This document shows, piece after piece, positions 12,377 through 23,450 of a stretch of DNA of 64,000 nt. Under the pieces are notes generated by a model, which was given only the letters and a program-made list of their open reading frames with translations, did not search any database and was not told where the DNA came from. The first letter of the stretch is position 1. Every line of letters begins with the position of its first letter. This stretch comes from Trichostrongylus colubriformis (lineage: Eukaryota > Nematoda > Chromadorea > Rhabditida > Trichostrongylidae), in NCBI GenBank assembly GCA_963978905.1, contig OZ022257.1, forward strand, positions 17,565,664 through 17,629,663. The letters run 5' to 3'. Both the position numbers and the translations under genes were made by a program.

Positions 12377-13289
12377 CCCTCGCCTTGCCAATGACTCATC
12401 ATTCAGCTCGAGATCGACCGGCGCACCTTTTCGCAATTCGCTGCTGGCTGGCGCTGCCTTGGAAGGTGTGGCCAGCCGGATGGCTCCGCCCACAAGAAAT
12501 ATAAGCGGCGCCCGCCGCCAGTCTGGGCCAGTCCTCGGGGTGGCAGCCCGGGCGGACAACTGGCCAAATGTCGCGATCATAGGGAAGCAGTAACAGTACT
12601 GCGACCGCGTCCAGTCAGAGATGAACAACAGCAACAGACAACAGCAGCGACAGGGTCGACAGACACGGCACCGAGCTAGTAGACAAATGAAACACAATTG
12701 TGCAAGCAGGTCCTCCGGGCATTTAGCAACCCAGTAGCAAGTGGTTCATGTTCCTCTCTACGCTCCCTCAACCGTTGTATCTTTTATTCGTATGTGTTGT
12801 AGCTACAGATTGTTGGAATAATAAAGATAGTTTGAACACCCGTTCTCCACAAACGAACCACCAAATCCTATTGGAAAGTGATGCAGTCCAAACACCATCT
12901 ATCATCTTCACTTTTAATACCAACAGTCTGTTAATCTTGATCTTTATTGGCCGCTGATTTTTACCGCAGCTTGCGATGTGAACGTTGTTGCAGGGGTGCT
13001 GATAGCAAACGGTGGTCTTGAGAGAAACTCGAAACCGCACAACGTGTTTTTTAGGTACAATACCGCTCCTAATTTCTGCTAAATCGACGGATAGCGGCGG
13101 AAAATTATGACGCGCACGGTCTTTTGCCATAACTTTAGCAGAGGTGTTCCATTTTCATCAAAAAACAGAACAATGGCTAGAGCTTTTGAATAGGAAGCTG
13201 TGTATGTACGAAGAGTCCACTTACTCTGCTGGATCATTTGTTTTTAGTAAAATGGAAAATTGACTATTCATTCCGCGTCCCAGAACCAG
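12377..13289. other. No gene; GC-rich block and a dispersed-repeat motif
   Basis: 12380-12640 is GC-rich and 12800-12830 holds an AATAAAG. A motif at 12948-12985 (CTGATTTTTACCGCAGC then GCGATGTGAACG) resembles repeats at 56841-56870 and 57155-57190. The 120-residue minus-strand frame at 12768-13130 has no recognisable domain. Confidence 0.4.
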
Positions 13290-13500
13290 CACAGTCCCAA
13301 GCGTGGTTTGTCTTTCATGTCAATCTCGCCGTTGCTGAAGCTGATGAACCAGCGGCGCACGGTCTCCTAGCTCACACATCCCTTGCCCAATGCAGCGCTG
13401 ATGGAGTGGCAAGCTTCCGTTGTTTTGGTGCCGCAAGACCGCTCATAATAGATGACACCGCGAGTTAGGTGGGTATCGACAACGGGCATTGTAGCTCTCT
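13290..13500 (-). pseudogene. Mariner transposase fragment, helix-turn-helix region
   Basis: Read on the minus strand this gives IYYERSCGTKTTEACHSISA, then ALGKGCVS, a stop, then ETVRRWFISFSNGEIDMKD and KPRLG. This is the paired helix-turn-helix DNA-binding region at the N-terminus of mariner transposases, including the W-F-x-x-F-x-x-G-x-x-x-x-x-D-x-P-R-x-G linker motif. The internal stop and the absence of the catalytic domain make it a relic. It abuts the truncated foldback copy at 13657. Confidence 0.7.
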
Positions 13501-13656
13501 CCACGGGATCTGGTGGGTCAATATGAATTTTCCTAGAAAGCTTAGGGAACGTTCTACCATATTCCTGAACCGCCTGGACCTGCCTCGAAGTGAACAAGAG
13601 TTACTGATTTTTTTTTGGCAAAATACGACAAGACTTTTGGGACAACATAATATTTG

Positions 13657-14525
13657 TGCACATGCAAAATGACTGTAATTTTCGTCGCTGGTGCACGAAA
13701 CTGACCTCATTTCCAAGCTTTCAGTTAAAGTGTTTGGACCCTTTGGCGCCTTTAGCACGCGTGGCAAGCGTTTTCCTGCGAAACTAGTGTGATATTCGTG
13801 CTCAGAAGACTCAACTAGCCTTAGATATAAAATACTATCTAAATTGAGATTTTGACCCAAACCCGAGACGGTGGGGTGGACATGGGCCCATGGTCACTGC
13901 TCTACATGAACAGACGAACAGCTTACAGCCTCGACTGGAGCATGTGCAGAATCAACGCATTCTAAGTGAACTGCTCTTAGCAACACCATGCGATGGCAAA
14001 AGGTAGCAAATATTTCGTTACATCGGCTAGCGGCCTCCTTCCGTTGAGTGTTCTTTACTATGGCAGTGGTAGTACTAGTGGTCGTCCAATTTTCCGAGTT
14101 TGGGTCCAAATCACGATTGGGCTGAAAACTTGTCGCCTAGGGTAGTTTGACCTCCCGAGCATGAATATCACACGCATTTTGCGGGAAAACGCCTAGTTCC
14201 CCTGTTATGAGCGTTGGCAGGTCGAAACCAATCATTCGCTTAATACGCAAAAATACTGGAGATAGCGGTTCTCTGGTAGAACAAAAATCGATTTTGCACA
14301 TATTTTGCACGTATCGTCATACATGAGCACAAATGGATGAGAATTAGAAAAATGCAAAAACTTGTCCTCAGTGGGGATCGAACCATCAACTATTTTCTTC
14401 CCCCCCCCCGAAACCATTTAGCCAAATTCGAGACCGGTTTTCTGCTTCATGTATGTGACCTATTAAATGCAGAACACCGTTTGAGAAAGCTCACCATGAC
14501 CTGATGAGCCTTCCTTGTTAGATGG
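13657..14525. repeat. Foldback repeat FB2, copy 2 (5'-truncated)
   Basis: This is a direct copy of 11490-12376, sharing the GCACATGCAAAATG start, the ATTTTGACCCAAAC block, CATGTGCA and the terminal GACCGGTTTTCTGCTTCATG then AGGTCAT end. The outer left arm is absent and is replaced by sequence carrying a mariner fragment. Confidence 0.75.
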
Positions 14526-15190
14526 TCAGTGAATCGACTGGACGAGGATTTATTCATATTGACGGCTGGCAGATCCTTGTCCATCTAAAGTTCATGATTA
14601 ACCCTTCAGAACCTTGGATTATTGCGGTGCTAAGCGTCCCCCAGGTCTCCTCACCGGAGCTTGCGGGGGCCAATACTACGATGAGACAGCCGTATCAACG
14701 CAGAAGCGCACACTGCACCGTCAAAGACGCATCTGAGATGATTTTGACGTTTGCAAATGAAGCGCACTCTGATAGATAGGAACCCTTCGGCTCTCAGAAC
14801 CGCAAGCGTCCGAAGTGGAGCCACTGACACTGCACTATTCGACCAATGCTGCTGTGAGTAAATTTGACATTCTTGTGATAGCGTGTGAGGCTGGCTGCCT
14901 TAACCAACACTGCACAATTGTATTGATTGACCTTTTACACGGTAACCGATTGTATGCTGTATAGAGTGGCATTGTGAACAGATCACTGAAGTATTTACAG
15001 CGGTCAAAACATTCAATACACATGACATACAAACCTGAAGTTAAAATGAAAAATAAAATCTGAATCTGAAAGAAAGTTGAAAGTTAGATACTTCCTGTCG
15101 TATCTCTGCATACAATAAGCATCGGTTGTTTCTTCGTTTGCCGCATTTGCACGTATGATGCTTCCCCAAGTCGAAGATTTCTATTATCAC
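14526..15190. other. No gene seen
   Basis: There is an 85-residue plus-strand frame at 14522-14779, but no domain, splice site or repeat that I can identify. Confidence 0.4.
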
Positions 15191-15360
15191 ACACTCTTTC
15201 TCACTTACTCTTTCGCGAAGTTTCCCTTAATTATTTGCCACTGTTTGCTGTTTCATTGTTTGACATCATCATGAACGAAATCCAATTCGATTCAAACGAA
15301 ATCAAATGGCAGTGGCGTCGGCTTTCTGTGCCCTTCTTCACAAGGCAACTCGGCCACTGA
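15191..15360 (+). repeat. Dispersed repeat family R2, copy 2
   Basis: The stretch is similar to 4365-4520 (same strand) and 60460-60605 (opposite strand): CACTTACTCTTT, a TTTGCTGTTTCA block and a GACATCATCATGAA block. It lies directly upstream of an FB1 foldback; both families also occur inside the element at 3774-7603. Confidence 0.55.
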
Positions 15361-15369
15361 AGATCGCAA

Positions 15370-15792
15370 CTCAAAAGAACCGTGCACGGAAAAATGAGCT
15401 TTTCTGTTTTCCATATATTTTTGCCGTATTAGCATAATAAGGACCGCATGCAAAATTTCACGTGAAAAAGGTGAGAATCCGGCTGAGATATAGCTCCTTA
15501 AACTGGCGACCGAGAAGGCGGAGCCTCGGAGTAAATTCCCGCCCCGTCGTCCGCCGCAATAGGAGGCACATAGTGGCAACAGAAAGGTACGTGAACAGTC
15601 CCACTTTTTGTTTCCGACGGCGGCTGACTATGGGGCGGGATTTACTCTGGTGCCCCGCCCCCTCGGCCGCCATTGAAGGGGTGTATCATAATAGCATTCT
15701 CTTTGAAACTTCGCATGCAGTCCTTGTTGAGCAAATACGACATAAATGTATGGAATAAGAAAAGCTCATTCTTCTATGCTCGATTTCTTCAA
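15370..15792. repeat. Foldback repeat FB1, full copy
   Basis: The left arm (from GAACCGTGCACGG near 15377) is the imperfect inverse of the right arm ending near 15790. Shared blocks are AATGAGCTTTTCT, GCATGCAAAATTTCA, GGCGGAGCCTCGGAGTAAAT and CCCGCCCC. The centre, near 15550-15600, is the axis. Related copies lie at 52960-53365 and, as a half, at 6885-7085. The short frames inside are artefacts of the palindrome. It is consistent with a MITE-like foldback element. Confidence 0.75.
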
Positions 15793-17218
15793 GGTGAAGC
15801 GCGCTAGAATGGCAATAACGCCTCAAAAGCAGGTTTTTGAGCTCGAGCGTCGCTAATCACCCACTCTACACTGAGCTTTCCTTCCCTGCTCCTCCCGGGC
15901 CTCTAAAGGTGTGCAGCAAAATTCCATCATATAGTTCCACATCACTTCACTGCGCGTCACTGCCGATGTCACAGATATGTGTGGCAGCGACTGACATCAG
16001 CGATGGGTGCCCCGGAAACTTACTCACGCAAATATCGAAGCTTAGAGTACAAAGAGGGTTAAGGCTTGGTGCAGAAATTCTCAGGCGGTAGACTGAGCTA
16101 CTCGAGCAGGTTCACCCCGCTTATATATGGGTTACTGTACGCAACATACTTGCCGTTTTCTTCATGAATTTTTGTTCCGACTTTAAACCACTTCGAGTAT
16201 TGTGGCTTACTTTCTGCAAAGGAGGGTAATCGTTACGAGAACTTCGTCCTGAGACCATACGGGGCCTTAAGCTACACCTGCTAAGGTGAGGATTTTGCTC
16301 ACACATCATCTGTCGACTTCATGCGAGATGGGCCTAATACCCTATACTTGCGGTTTCCCCCTTTCATCACGAAAGGATAAAAAAACACATATGCCCGACA
16401 AGGCTCCTTGAAAATGGTAGGGAGGGGCTTTTTTCGGTGACTTTCTATGGGACGGGCGAAGATATAAAGAACTTCCTAGGCACAATGTTTAACGATAAGT
16501 TCTGGTCCATTCCCTAGATTGCTGGTCTTTCGTTTCGCTGACATCACTGTTGAGCTACGCAGAACGTTTTCAGCAGTTTTTCATTAACGAACAAATGACC
16601 GTATTCACATCCTTCAAAAACCATCTTACAGCGTTTAGCTCGCTTTCCCAACCAACAATACGGGCACAGCGCGCCTATTTTTGACTTGATGGGTAATTAT
16701 TGTGGGAGCATTCGCAGAAGGCTATCTGCCGAAGCAAAGGCCTCGAGGGCATAGTGTAAGGGGGTGGATAATGGCTGACACCTTTCAGTTTCTCCGGTAT
16801 ATCTATTTACCAATTCTATCCAGAATCATGGGGTCATCCTATCTTCTAATGATTTCTTGGGACTTGGTTATGAGTTTGCTGCTTTCACCCCGGGACAATA
16901 GCGCTAGTAGTACCAACTAATTGCTCCTAGAGTGGAGGAAAGGTTCACTGGCTCAATAGTATCAAAGCTCATCGGAAAGGGGCAGCAGGGTCACGCATGA
17001 GTTTCGCAATCGTGAAGTGACGGTCGTATTTTGGGCTAGAAAATGGGAGGTCCTCACGGAATCCCTAATGTGGTGCCAATAATTCCGACTTTGGAAACCA
17101 GTAAATCTGCTTGCTGAGAATGAATGCCAACAACACTAGTCACCTGAAGGTGGTGGAGCCGTATCATCACCAGAGATTTGGGGGTGAGGGGGAGGGGGGG
17201 GGGGGGGGTGGGGTAATA
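15793..17218. other. No gene seen
   Basis: Only short frames are present (15837-16091, 16702-16920). A long G run lies at 17191-17213, just before the mariner end. No domain or repeat partner was found. Confidence 0.45.
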
Positions 17219-17606
17219 TTAGGTTGAGTCGATATGACTCGGAAAATGGGGGTGTGTACACATCGGTACGACTGACCTCCTTCGCACCCAATGTGCGAAC
17301 GCTTAATTGCTTCCTCGCACCTCATGTGCGAGAAAGTAATTAACTAGCAGAGGTTCACAGAGGAAAAGTAGCAGGGTTAAATACTGAAGAATTTTTTCCA
17401 AAAAAAGCGTTTGGCTTAATGGTGGTATGGTAACCAGTCACATACGGGCGAGTGGGGATGGTTGTAACATCTTCAAAAGTTATAGCATTGCAAAAAAATA
17501 GTTGGAATAATGAATAAGTGAGTCAAATAAATAGAAGAAATAAAACCTATTTGGTTGAATAATTAAAGCGCGAATCTCATCCGACCTTACCATATGATGG
17601 CAAATT

Positions 17607-18578
17607 CCCTAAAGTCTGATAGATAAGTCCGCCCGCTCGCGGTGTCGCGCGCGGCACAGGCAGCCGCTCGCAGTCTTCAGAGAACCAAAGATGGAGGAAA
17701 TTGAGGGCGCTATGAATATTGAATTGTATTACTCGAGTTTATATTGTATTGCATACTGTATTTGTTAATATAAAAGTGAGTAGCAAGTAAAGTTGGGGTC
17801 GTACGAAAGGTGAACACAGAAACCTAACAGTTGGCAGAGGAAAGTGAACAAGTGAGAGGAGAATCGTTGTTTAACGGGGGTTTCAGCGATGCAACAAGTT
17901 TCGGCGAAGAAAAGCGATTGAATAAAAGCTTTTCTTCTTTCTTCTCTGTAATGATGCACAAAGCCTCACAGACATGCGTCTTTCACCTTCATTTCCCCTT
18001 CCTTACCCCTGCAAAACGCGCTTCTGCTTGCCGCGTCAAGTTTCTGCACCTGATGTAAGCCCTCCTTCTAGTCATCGAGCCCTTTGAAATGCCTAAACAA
18101 TTTACGGTCGGCAGGATACGGGAGGATTAATAAAATTGACTCAACAAAAGCCAGATATACCAAAAGCAGCATCAGGAAGAGGACGAGCAACGGAAAGAAG
18201 CTGCTTTAGTTTACGACAATTTCTACTCAATTTTTATGAAAACGGCTGTTAACAGCTTCTTAAGCCTTGAACCAACAGTCATTAATAGATGAGATGAGTG
18301 ACAGTTTCTATGTTATGAATGGTTGTTATGAATGTGATGAAATTGAAATTGCGTAGGAAATTTAAGATGTATGATCATTGTTACACGGGTTAAACGGAGA
18401 TTTCGGTACGTGGTATTTTCAGGTATTAGAAATAAAGTTAAATAAACATTTTCTACAGTTGTCGTACTTAAGAATGAAGGGAGCATCGCGATCCTGTTTT
18501 CTTTGAGGACTGCGCCTGCGTCCGCCGCTGCCACGCGCGACACCGCGTGAGGGCGGACTTATCTATCAGACTTTAGGG
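17607..18578. mobile_element. Non-autonomous TIR element (972 bp)
   Basis: Inverted ends of about 80 bases begin CCCTAAAGTCTGATAGATAA and continue GTCCGCCC then CGCGGTGTCGCGCG. There is no transposase-like frame inside. The flanks (AAATT to the left, TATTA to the right) show no clear duplication, so I cannot assign a superfamily. It lies in the loop of the 17250-20343 foldback. Confidence 0.75.
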
Positions 18579-19131
18579 TATTATTAATCTCGATGAAATG
18601 TTATAGAACACCCGTAAGGGATTCAAACAGGAGAGTAGCTGTACCTTTACACTTTTGATATGAGTTTCTATGGCCACAAGCTAAATTTGGCAGTTCGATG
18701 CGAGGTCAGATGCAGGCATTTGAAAAGGTGTTTGTGCAGTCCAAGCTCAAGTTTTTGTTTCCATCTTTGTTGAGCTGTAATGTTTTCTAATACTTACAGA
18801 TACGTTACTAATGAGCTCATATGGTTTATAAGCAAGACTGAAATCCGTTTCGTTTTCTGTGACCTATTGTACATTTCATAAATGTAAAAAGTATTTTAGT
18901 TCGTACTATAATGAAACTGCCTTTTTTCCCTCACGGAATTACATACAGCTAATGAAGTTGAGCCGTCTATAGCTGACCTCTGCTAGTTAGCTTTAGTTGA
19001 ATATTTAGCTTTACTGGCGTAGGCCAAATGTTAAACACATATTGTTATCTAATAGTAGGCAGTCCTGCTATCAATCAATAAAGAAAGCTTCTTGATCGGT
19101 TGCATTATTTTCGTTTGGCGTGTGCTGAAAA

Positions 19132-20181
19132 ATGGAGAATCAAAACATTCATTTTCGTCATATTTTGCTTTATTATTTCCTTAAAGGGAAAAACGCATCG
19201 CAAGCTCACAAAAAGTTATGTGCTGTTTATGGTGCTGAAGCCTTGAAAGATTGGCAGTGCCAAAATTGGTTCGCCTAATTTCGTTCTGGTGATTTTTCTC
19301 TCAAAGATGAGAAACGCTCTGGTTGTCCAGTTGGAGTTGACAACGACTTAATTAAGGCAATACTTGACTCGGATCGTCACAGTACAACACGTGAGATTTC
19401 AGAGAACCTACAGGTATCACATACATGTATTGAAAAGCATTTAAAACAACTTGGGTACGTGTCAAAACTGGATATACGGGATCCTCAGGAACTGAAGGGA
19501 CCGCATTTAATGCAACGCATTAACATCTGCGTTTTGCTAAAGAAACGTAGTAAAAATGATCCATTTTAAGAAGAATCATCACTGGCGATGAAAAATGGGT
19601 TGTTTACAATAATGTCCAGCGAAAAAGATCGTGGAGCCGCCCAGGTGGACCAGCTCAAACAAGAGCAAAAGTTGATATTAATCAAAAGAAGGTTTTGTTG
19701 TCAGTGTGGTGGGATTACAAAGGAATTGTCTACTTTGAACTCCTACCATCCAACCGAATGCACGATTGACAAAATTAAGTGAACTCCTACCATCCAACCG
19801 AATGCACGATTGACAAAATTAAGTAATGCAATTCAAGAAAAGCGACTCGAATCATTAAACCGAAAAAGTGTTGTATTCCATCATGACAATGCAAGGCCAC
19901 ACACATCTTTGGCCACTCGGCAAAAATTATTGGAGCTTGGTTGGGATGTTTTGCCACATCCACCTTATAGTCCTGACCTTGCACCATCGGATTACTTTTT
20001 GTTTCGATCATTGCAAAATTCTTTGAGTGGTAAAAATTTCAGTAGTGATGATGAGGTCAAATCGTACCTGACTCAGTTTTTTACTGATAAAAACCAGAAG
20101 TTTTATGAGCGCGGAATTATGATGCTACCTGAAAGATGGCAAAAGGTCATTGATAAAAATGGGCAATACATTACGGAGTAA
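19132..20181 (+). pseudogene. Mariner transposase, nearly full length but broken
   Basis: The ATG at 19132 starts a mariner transposase of about 345 residues, the usual length. The N-terminal helix-turn-helix region (FRHILLYYFLKGKNASQAHK) is followed by NWFA, an in-frame TAA, then FRSGDFSLKDEKRSGCPV. The catalytic D,D34D triad is all present: GDEKW, HHDNARPH and SPDLAPSDY. Frame is lost near KNDPF (about 19560) and again at a 44-base tandem duplication (19737-19824) before LTKLSNAIQ. The C-terminus ERWQKVIDKNGQYITE is intact. It would have cut and pasted the element at TA sites; it cannot now be made. It seems much less decayed than the other mariner relics in the window. Confidence 0.92.
19737..19824 (+). 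repeat. 44-base perfect tandem duplication in the transposase
   Basis: GAACTCCTACCATCCAACCG and the next 24 bases occur twice back to back (19737-19780, 19781-19824) with no difference. As 44 is not divisible by three, it shifts the frame between the ELLPSNR region and LTKLSN. Confidence 0.95.
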
Positions 20182-20468
20182 AGTTATTTAGTTCTATGAA
20201 AAAAGGTCTTTGATTTTCTAACAAAAATCCGCAATTAATTAGTTGCCAACCTAATACTTTCTCGCACATAAGGTGCGAGGAAGTAATCAAGCGTTCGCTC
20301 ATGGGGTGCGAAAGAAGTCATTCGTACCAATGTGTACACACCCGAAATGGTAGTGATGACTTCTAGAGATCATAACTCAGCAAGGAGTTAACGAAAATGG
20401 ACGCGCGAGATACAATCGGAAAGAGTATAAAAAGCTCTTCAAAACACAATTAAACACTCCAAACTGGT

Positions 20469-20975
20469 TTGATTCCGCCACCATGCCGCTCAATTTTAAG
20501 CTGTCCAGAGACCACATCCGCGACGTCATACTCTTTCTATCGCTATCTGGCCAAGAACCGCGGATATCGAAAGACGCCTAAAGAAAGTTTACAAGGACCA
20601 TGCCCCCGCCAAAAGTACAGTGTACTTGTGGCAGCAGTGTTCGCCGACGTCTACATTCATCATTCACGAGAATCGGAGGTAAATGTCCAAAATTCGGCGG
20701 CGGTCCCATGTCTACTTCCAGCGCGACAACGCGAGACCGCAAATTGCAAGATTGACCGAGGCCGAGCTGCTCTCGTACACTTGCTCCGTGCTTCCCACCC
20801 ACCGTACTCTCCAGACCTGGCCCCTCCGCATTTCCACCTTTGCTTCCACCTTCCATGCCATGGACGGCCGTCTGGAGCAAGGGCATCCAAGATCTGCCTA
20901 ACCAGTGACAGGTCATCGAAGAAAGTAGAGCATATTACAAGTGAATCGCAGTTGCCGTTTAAAGTTGTACGATAA
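20469..20975 (+). pseudogene. Mariner A transposase relic, C-terminal half
   Basis: Frames carry QRDNARPQIARLTEAELLSY (second catalytic Asp, 20683-20901 frame) and HPPYSPDLAPPHFHLC (the third-Asp region; the usual Asp after Ala-Pro-Ser is replaced). The pieces lie in different frames, and the upstream third is unrecognisable. Position and orientation just inside the right terminal repeat fit mariner A. It is non-functional. Confidence 0.75.
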
Positions 20976-21749
20976 AGATAAAATCTTGTCAATTTGTCCG
21001 ATTCATATCGACTCAACCCAATATTTCTCTAAGGATTTCTTGACGCAGTATCTAACTCCCTGGGTTTTTAACTCACTGATCTTTTGAAGAGAGTGCTGGG
21101 TAGAGCCAAGGAACGCCCATCGCAATGCCGTGGCCGTCTTTCCTTTCGCATTCGAAGATCGATGTACTTTTGCCTATGAAACAACAATGTTCGCTTAACT
21201 GATAACGAAAACATCGATAATAACTCAGGCACTCTTGTTAAATGACACCTTTTTCCATTCACATAATTTGAAGCTCTCTCTCGCAAATAAATCGTGCCGT
21301 TACTTAAATGTTCTTCCGTTATTTTGTATTTGACTGGATCTGTAACTAATATACGATATGTTATTGAACAGAATACGTGACATGAAGGAAGTTCGATTTA
21401 GAAATAAGCATAAACTTCGAGAAAATGTGTCACCCATGTGATTCTTTCTTTGAAGAACTCAAAGGGCGTCTAGCTCACGTGAGTTCCGAATGTTGATATT
21501 TTGGTATGTGGCGACTTACGAGTACGAGACCACGATAAAGCATGGACGGAGATCTGTGTGGAGGACCGTAATTTGGGTTGAAAAGTGGAAATTTTTGGGA
21601 ATTTTTCAAGCGTTTCTCGGCGCCTACCCCTTCCGAATTTGTGGACCAAGATGCCCTATGAATGGTCGTGAATCGATAGTTATAGTATTGCTACATTCTG
21701 GATGGGGACTATTGGTACGACCCCTCCTTTTTCGCAGCTAATTAACGTT

Positions 21750-22790
21750 GCTTCGCACATGAGGTACGAAGCGACCTCAATCAGCGGCGCGAACTGATGG
21801 TCATCGTGTTACCCATCCATCCATAAAACAAATAAAGGTCCATCAACTGAAATACAGATGAAACTGCTTTTACGCAACTTATTTAGGGTATTTATTATTT
21901 ACTAGCAAAGAGTTAGCACAAAAATGAAGATATATGAAAATGTTAGTCTAATGCAGCTCTATTAGGTAATTGCAAATCTGGACATGCGCCTGCAGTATTC
22001 GCTTACTGAAGCAATTATTTTATTCAAATTTCGTTGAATATTTGAAAATAATTCTATCACAGGATGAGGATCTGGTCTTGACGAGTATTATTGAGGTGGA
22101 GCTTCCACCAGGTTTGAAGGGTCTGGAAAGTACGAAGTACGGACGAGTTTTTGCAGAAGTGGTGGCGGAGCACAAATCCCTCAGAAAGTTGTCGGGTGCT
22201 CACAATCAGGCGCATGCATGTAAGAAGGCACAGCAATGGACTGGCACTAGCAGTAGGAAGCACAATAGCACACAAACAACACAAAACAAAGAGAGATATG
22301 GATTACTCAACAAACTGCTTAAATATACTTGAACTCTCATTTAGGTGTTGAATTTGGCCTACAATCTCCCCATAAAGCCTTAAGATATCTCGAAAGGCTA
22401 CTACCTGGTTAGGTGAGGTCGGCAAAGGGTGAGCGAGCGGGTAGCGAGCGTTTCGTCCGCAAGGAGTCCACTCTCTTATTAGCTGAGCTGCTGTCATAAA
22501 GTCTTGCCTAAGATAGGCATTCCGCTATCTTCCATCCCATTTTATTTTAGAACGTGTCACATTTTTATATTTATGACGTAATTATGCATCTGGAAGTTCG
22601 AGGCAGTTTCAGAGTTAATTGCCTTCACCACTATTCCCCCTTACGTGAAAAGTGCGTGAGAAGAGCATTTGTCAAAAAGCTTCTGAAATTGTGGCCAGAC
22701 TCAGTTTATGGATCAGTGTGGGTAACATAGTGTCCCATGAGTGCTCGCTAGTTGGGGTCGCTTCGCACCTCAGTACGGAACGGCATTAGG
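21750..22790. repeat. Inverted pair of short repeats, arms 21750-21813 and 22729-22790
   Basis: The left arm (CTTCGCACATGAGGTACGAA, then GCGACCTCAATCAGC and TGTTACCC) mirrors the right arm (GGGTAACA, then GGGGTCGCTTCGCACCTCAG). The CGCACCT motif recalls the arms of the 17250-20343 foldback, so they may be related. The roughly 0.9 kb between holds one 120-residue frame of unknown nature (21970-22332). Confidence 0.5.
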
Positions 22791-22799
22791 TGCCAAAAA

Positions 22800-23369
22800 A
22801 AAGGGGGGGGGGACTCGTATCAATAACCACCTACCCACTACCTTCTACTAAGGACGGTCGGTAGGCGCGGCCCCTTGCAGCTTGTTTGCCGATGGGGCGC
22901 ATGGTCCTTAACTGCCACACTAGCGCCGGCCATCCGACTTATGTTCTGCGTCGGATAGCTCGTCCACATCACTGAAATCTCAAATCTTCGTGAATGATTA
23001 TTACCACATAAAGGACCTTATCGATCGAACACTACAAATTACTGACCCTCGCAAACCGGATTCCATTCGACTCGTGGGTTCTGGATACCTTTTCCTATCT
23101 TTCGGCTTTTTTTTTACCGTTTCCTCTCCATTTTCAACAAGAGAAGACGCTACTTGTTCACCCCGACGTGGTTGTGTTACAACCATTTTGGAGTTGTGAT
23201 ACAAGCTACTTTTCAGTATTTTGCAGTGTTCATATAACAAGCTTCTTCATGTAATAATTATCAATCATGAAAATAATATCGTTCAATGATTTGGGCGAGT
23301 CGTTCAACGCAGAAGATGCGTCGTCGCCCCAAGGTGGCAGATACGGTCCATGCCTAGAAATTACCCTAG
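22800..23369. other. No gene seen
   Basis: There is a G run at 22804-22812, then a GC-rich block. Frames at 22990-23240 overlap on both strands and show no domain. Confidence 0.4.
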
Positions 23370-23393
23370 TTTTAAGACAATATAGTACATACT

Positions 23394-23450
23394 GCGGGAT
23401 AGCCTGGCTAACTACACGTAGTGTACGTGTAGTTAGCCAGGCCATCCCGC
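23394..23450. repeat. Hairpin at the 5' end of the RTE plus copy
   Basis: The arms 23394-23420 and 23424-23450 match at 26 of 27 positions, with a 3-base loop (GCGGGATAGCCTGGCTAACT outward). A weaker version occurs at 29184-29238 at the start of the inverted copy, so it belongs to the element's 5' untranslated region or to a MITE-like leader. Confidence 0.9.

Larger units (their letters stand above)
18990..20254 (+). mobile_element. Mariner element B, inside the foldback
   Basis: The right end reads AATTAGTTGCCAACCTAA (ending 20254) followed by TA, a typical mariner terminus. The left end is inferred at about 18990, because the foldback arm is interrupted after a TA (18988-18989). The sequence there (CTTTAGTTGAATATTTAG) is only weakly like the right terminus, so the left repeat is decayed. 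It carries the transposase pseudogene at 19132-20181. Confidence 0.65.
17250..20343. mobile_element. Foldback element inserted in mariner A
   Basis: The ends are about 95-base inverted repeats: GGGTGTGTACACATCGGTAC at 17250, followed by CGCACC, CATGTGCGAGAAAGTA and so on, against the complement of 20256-20343. GAAAATGG (17242-17249) and GAAATGGT (from 20344) flank it and may be a worn 7-9-base target duplication, which would suit hAT or Mutator types. The right arm is interrupted: its inner part, CCTCTGCTAGTTA (18977-18989), mirrors TAACTAGCAGAGG (17341-17353), and mariner B sits between it and the outer part. Confidence 0.65.
17219..21021 (+). mobile_element. Mariner element A, host of a nest of insertions
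   Basis: The left end TTAGGTTGAGTCGATATGA (17219) and the complement of TTGGGTTGAGTCGATATGA (ending 21021) are inverted and flanked by TA (17217-17218, 21022-21023). A transposase relic of matching orientation lies at 20469-20975. About 3.1 kb of the interior (17250-20343) is foreign, so the original element was only about 0.7 kb and internally deleted. Confidence 0.8.

Noticed and set aside
12369..13270. Possible solo LTR: TG...CA with TTCCG on both sides, a TATAAG and an AATAAAG
   Set aside because: A five-base match over 900 bases is easily chance, and the would-be right end lies at the edge of a mariner fragment. A second LTR copy would be needed.
22063..22329. Open frame preceded by a good acceptor (ATCACAG), reading DEDLVLTSIIEVELPPGLKG and onward
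   Set aside because: No recognisable domain, no clear donor, and it lies between inverted repeats; codon use alone is not enough to call an exon.
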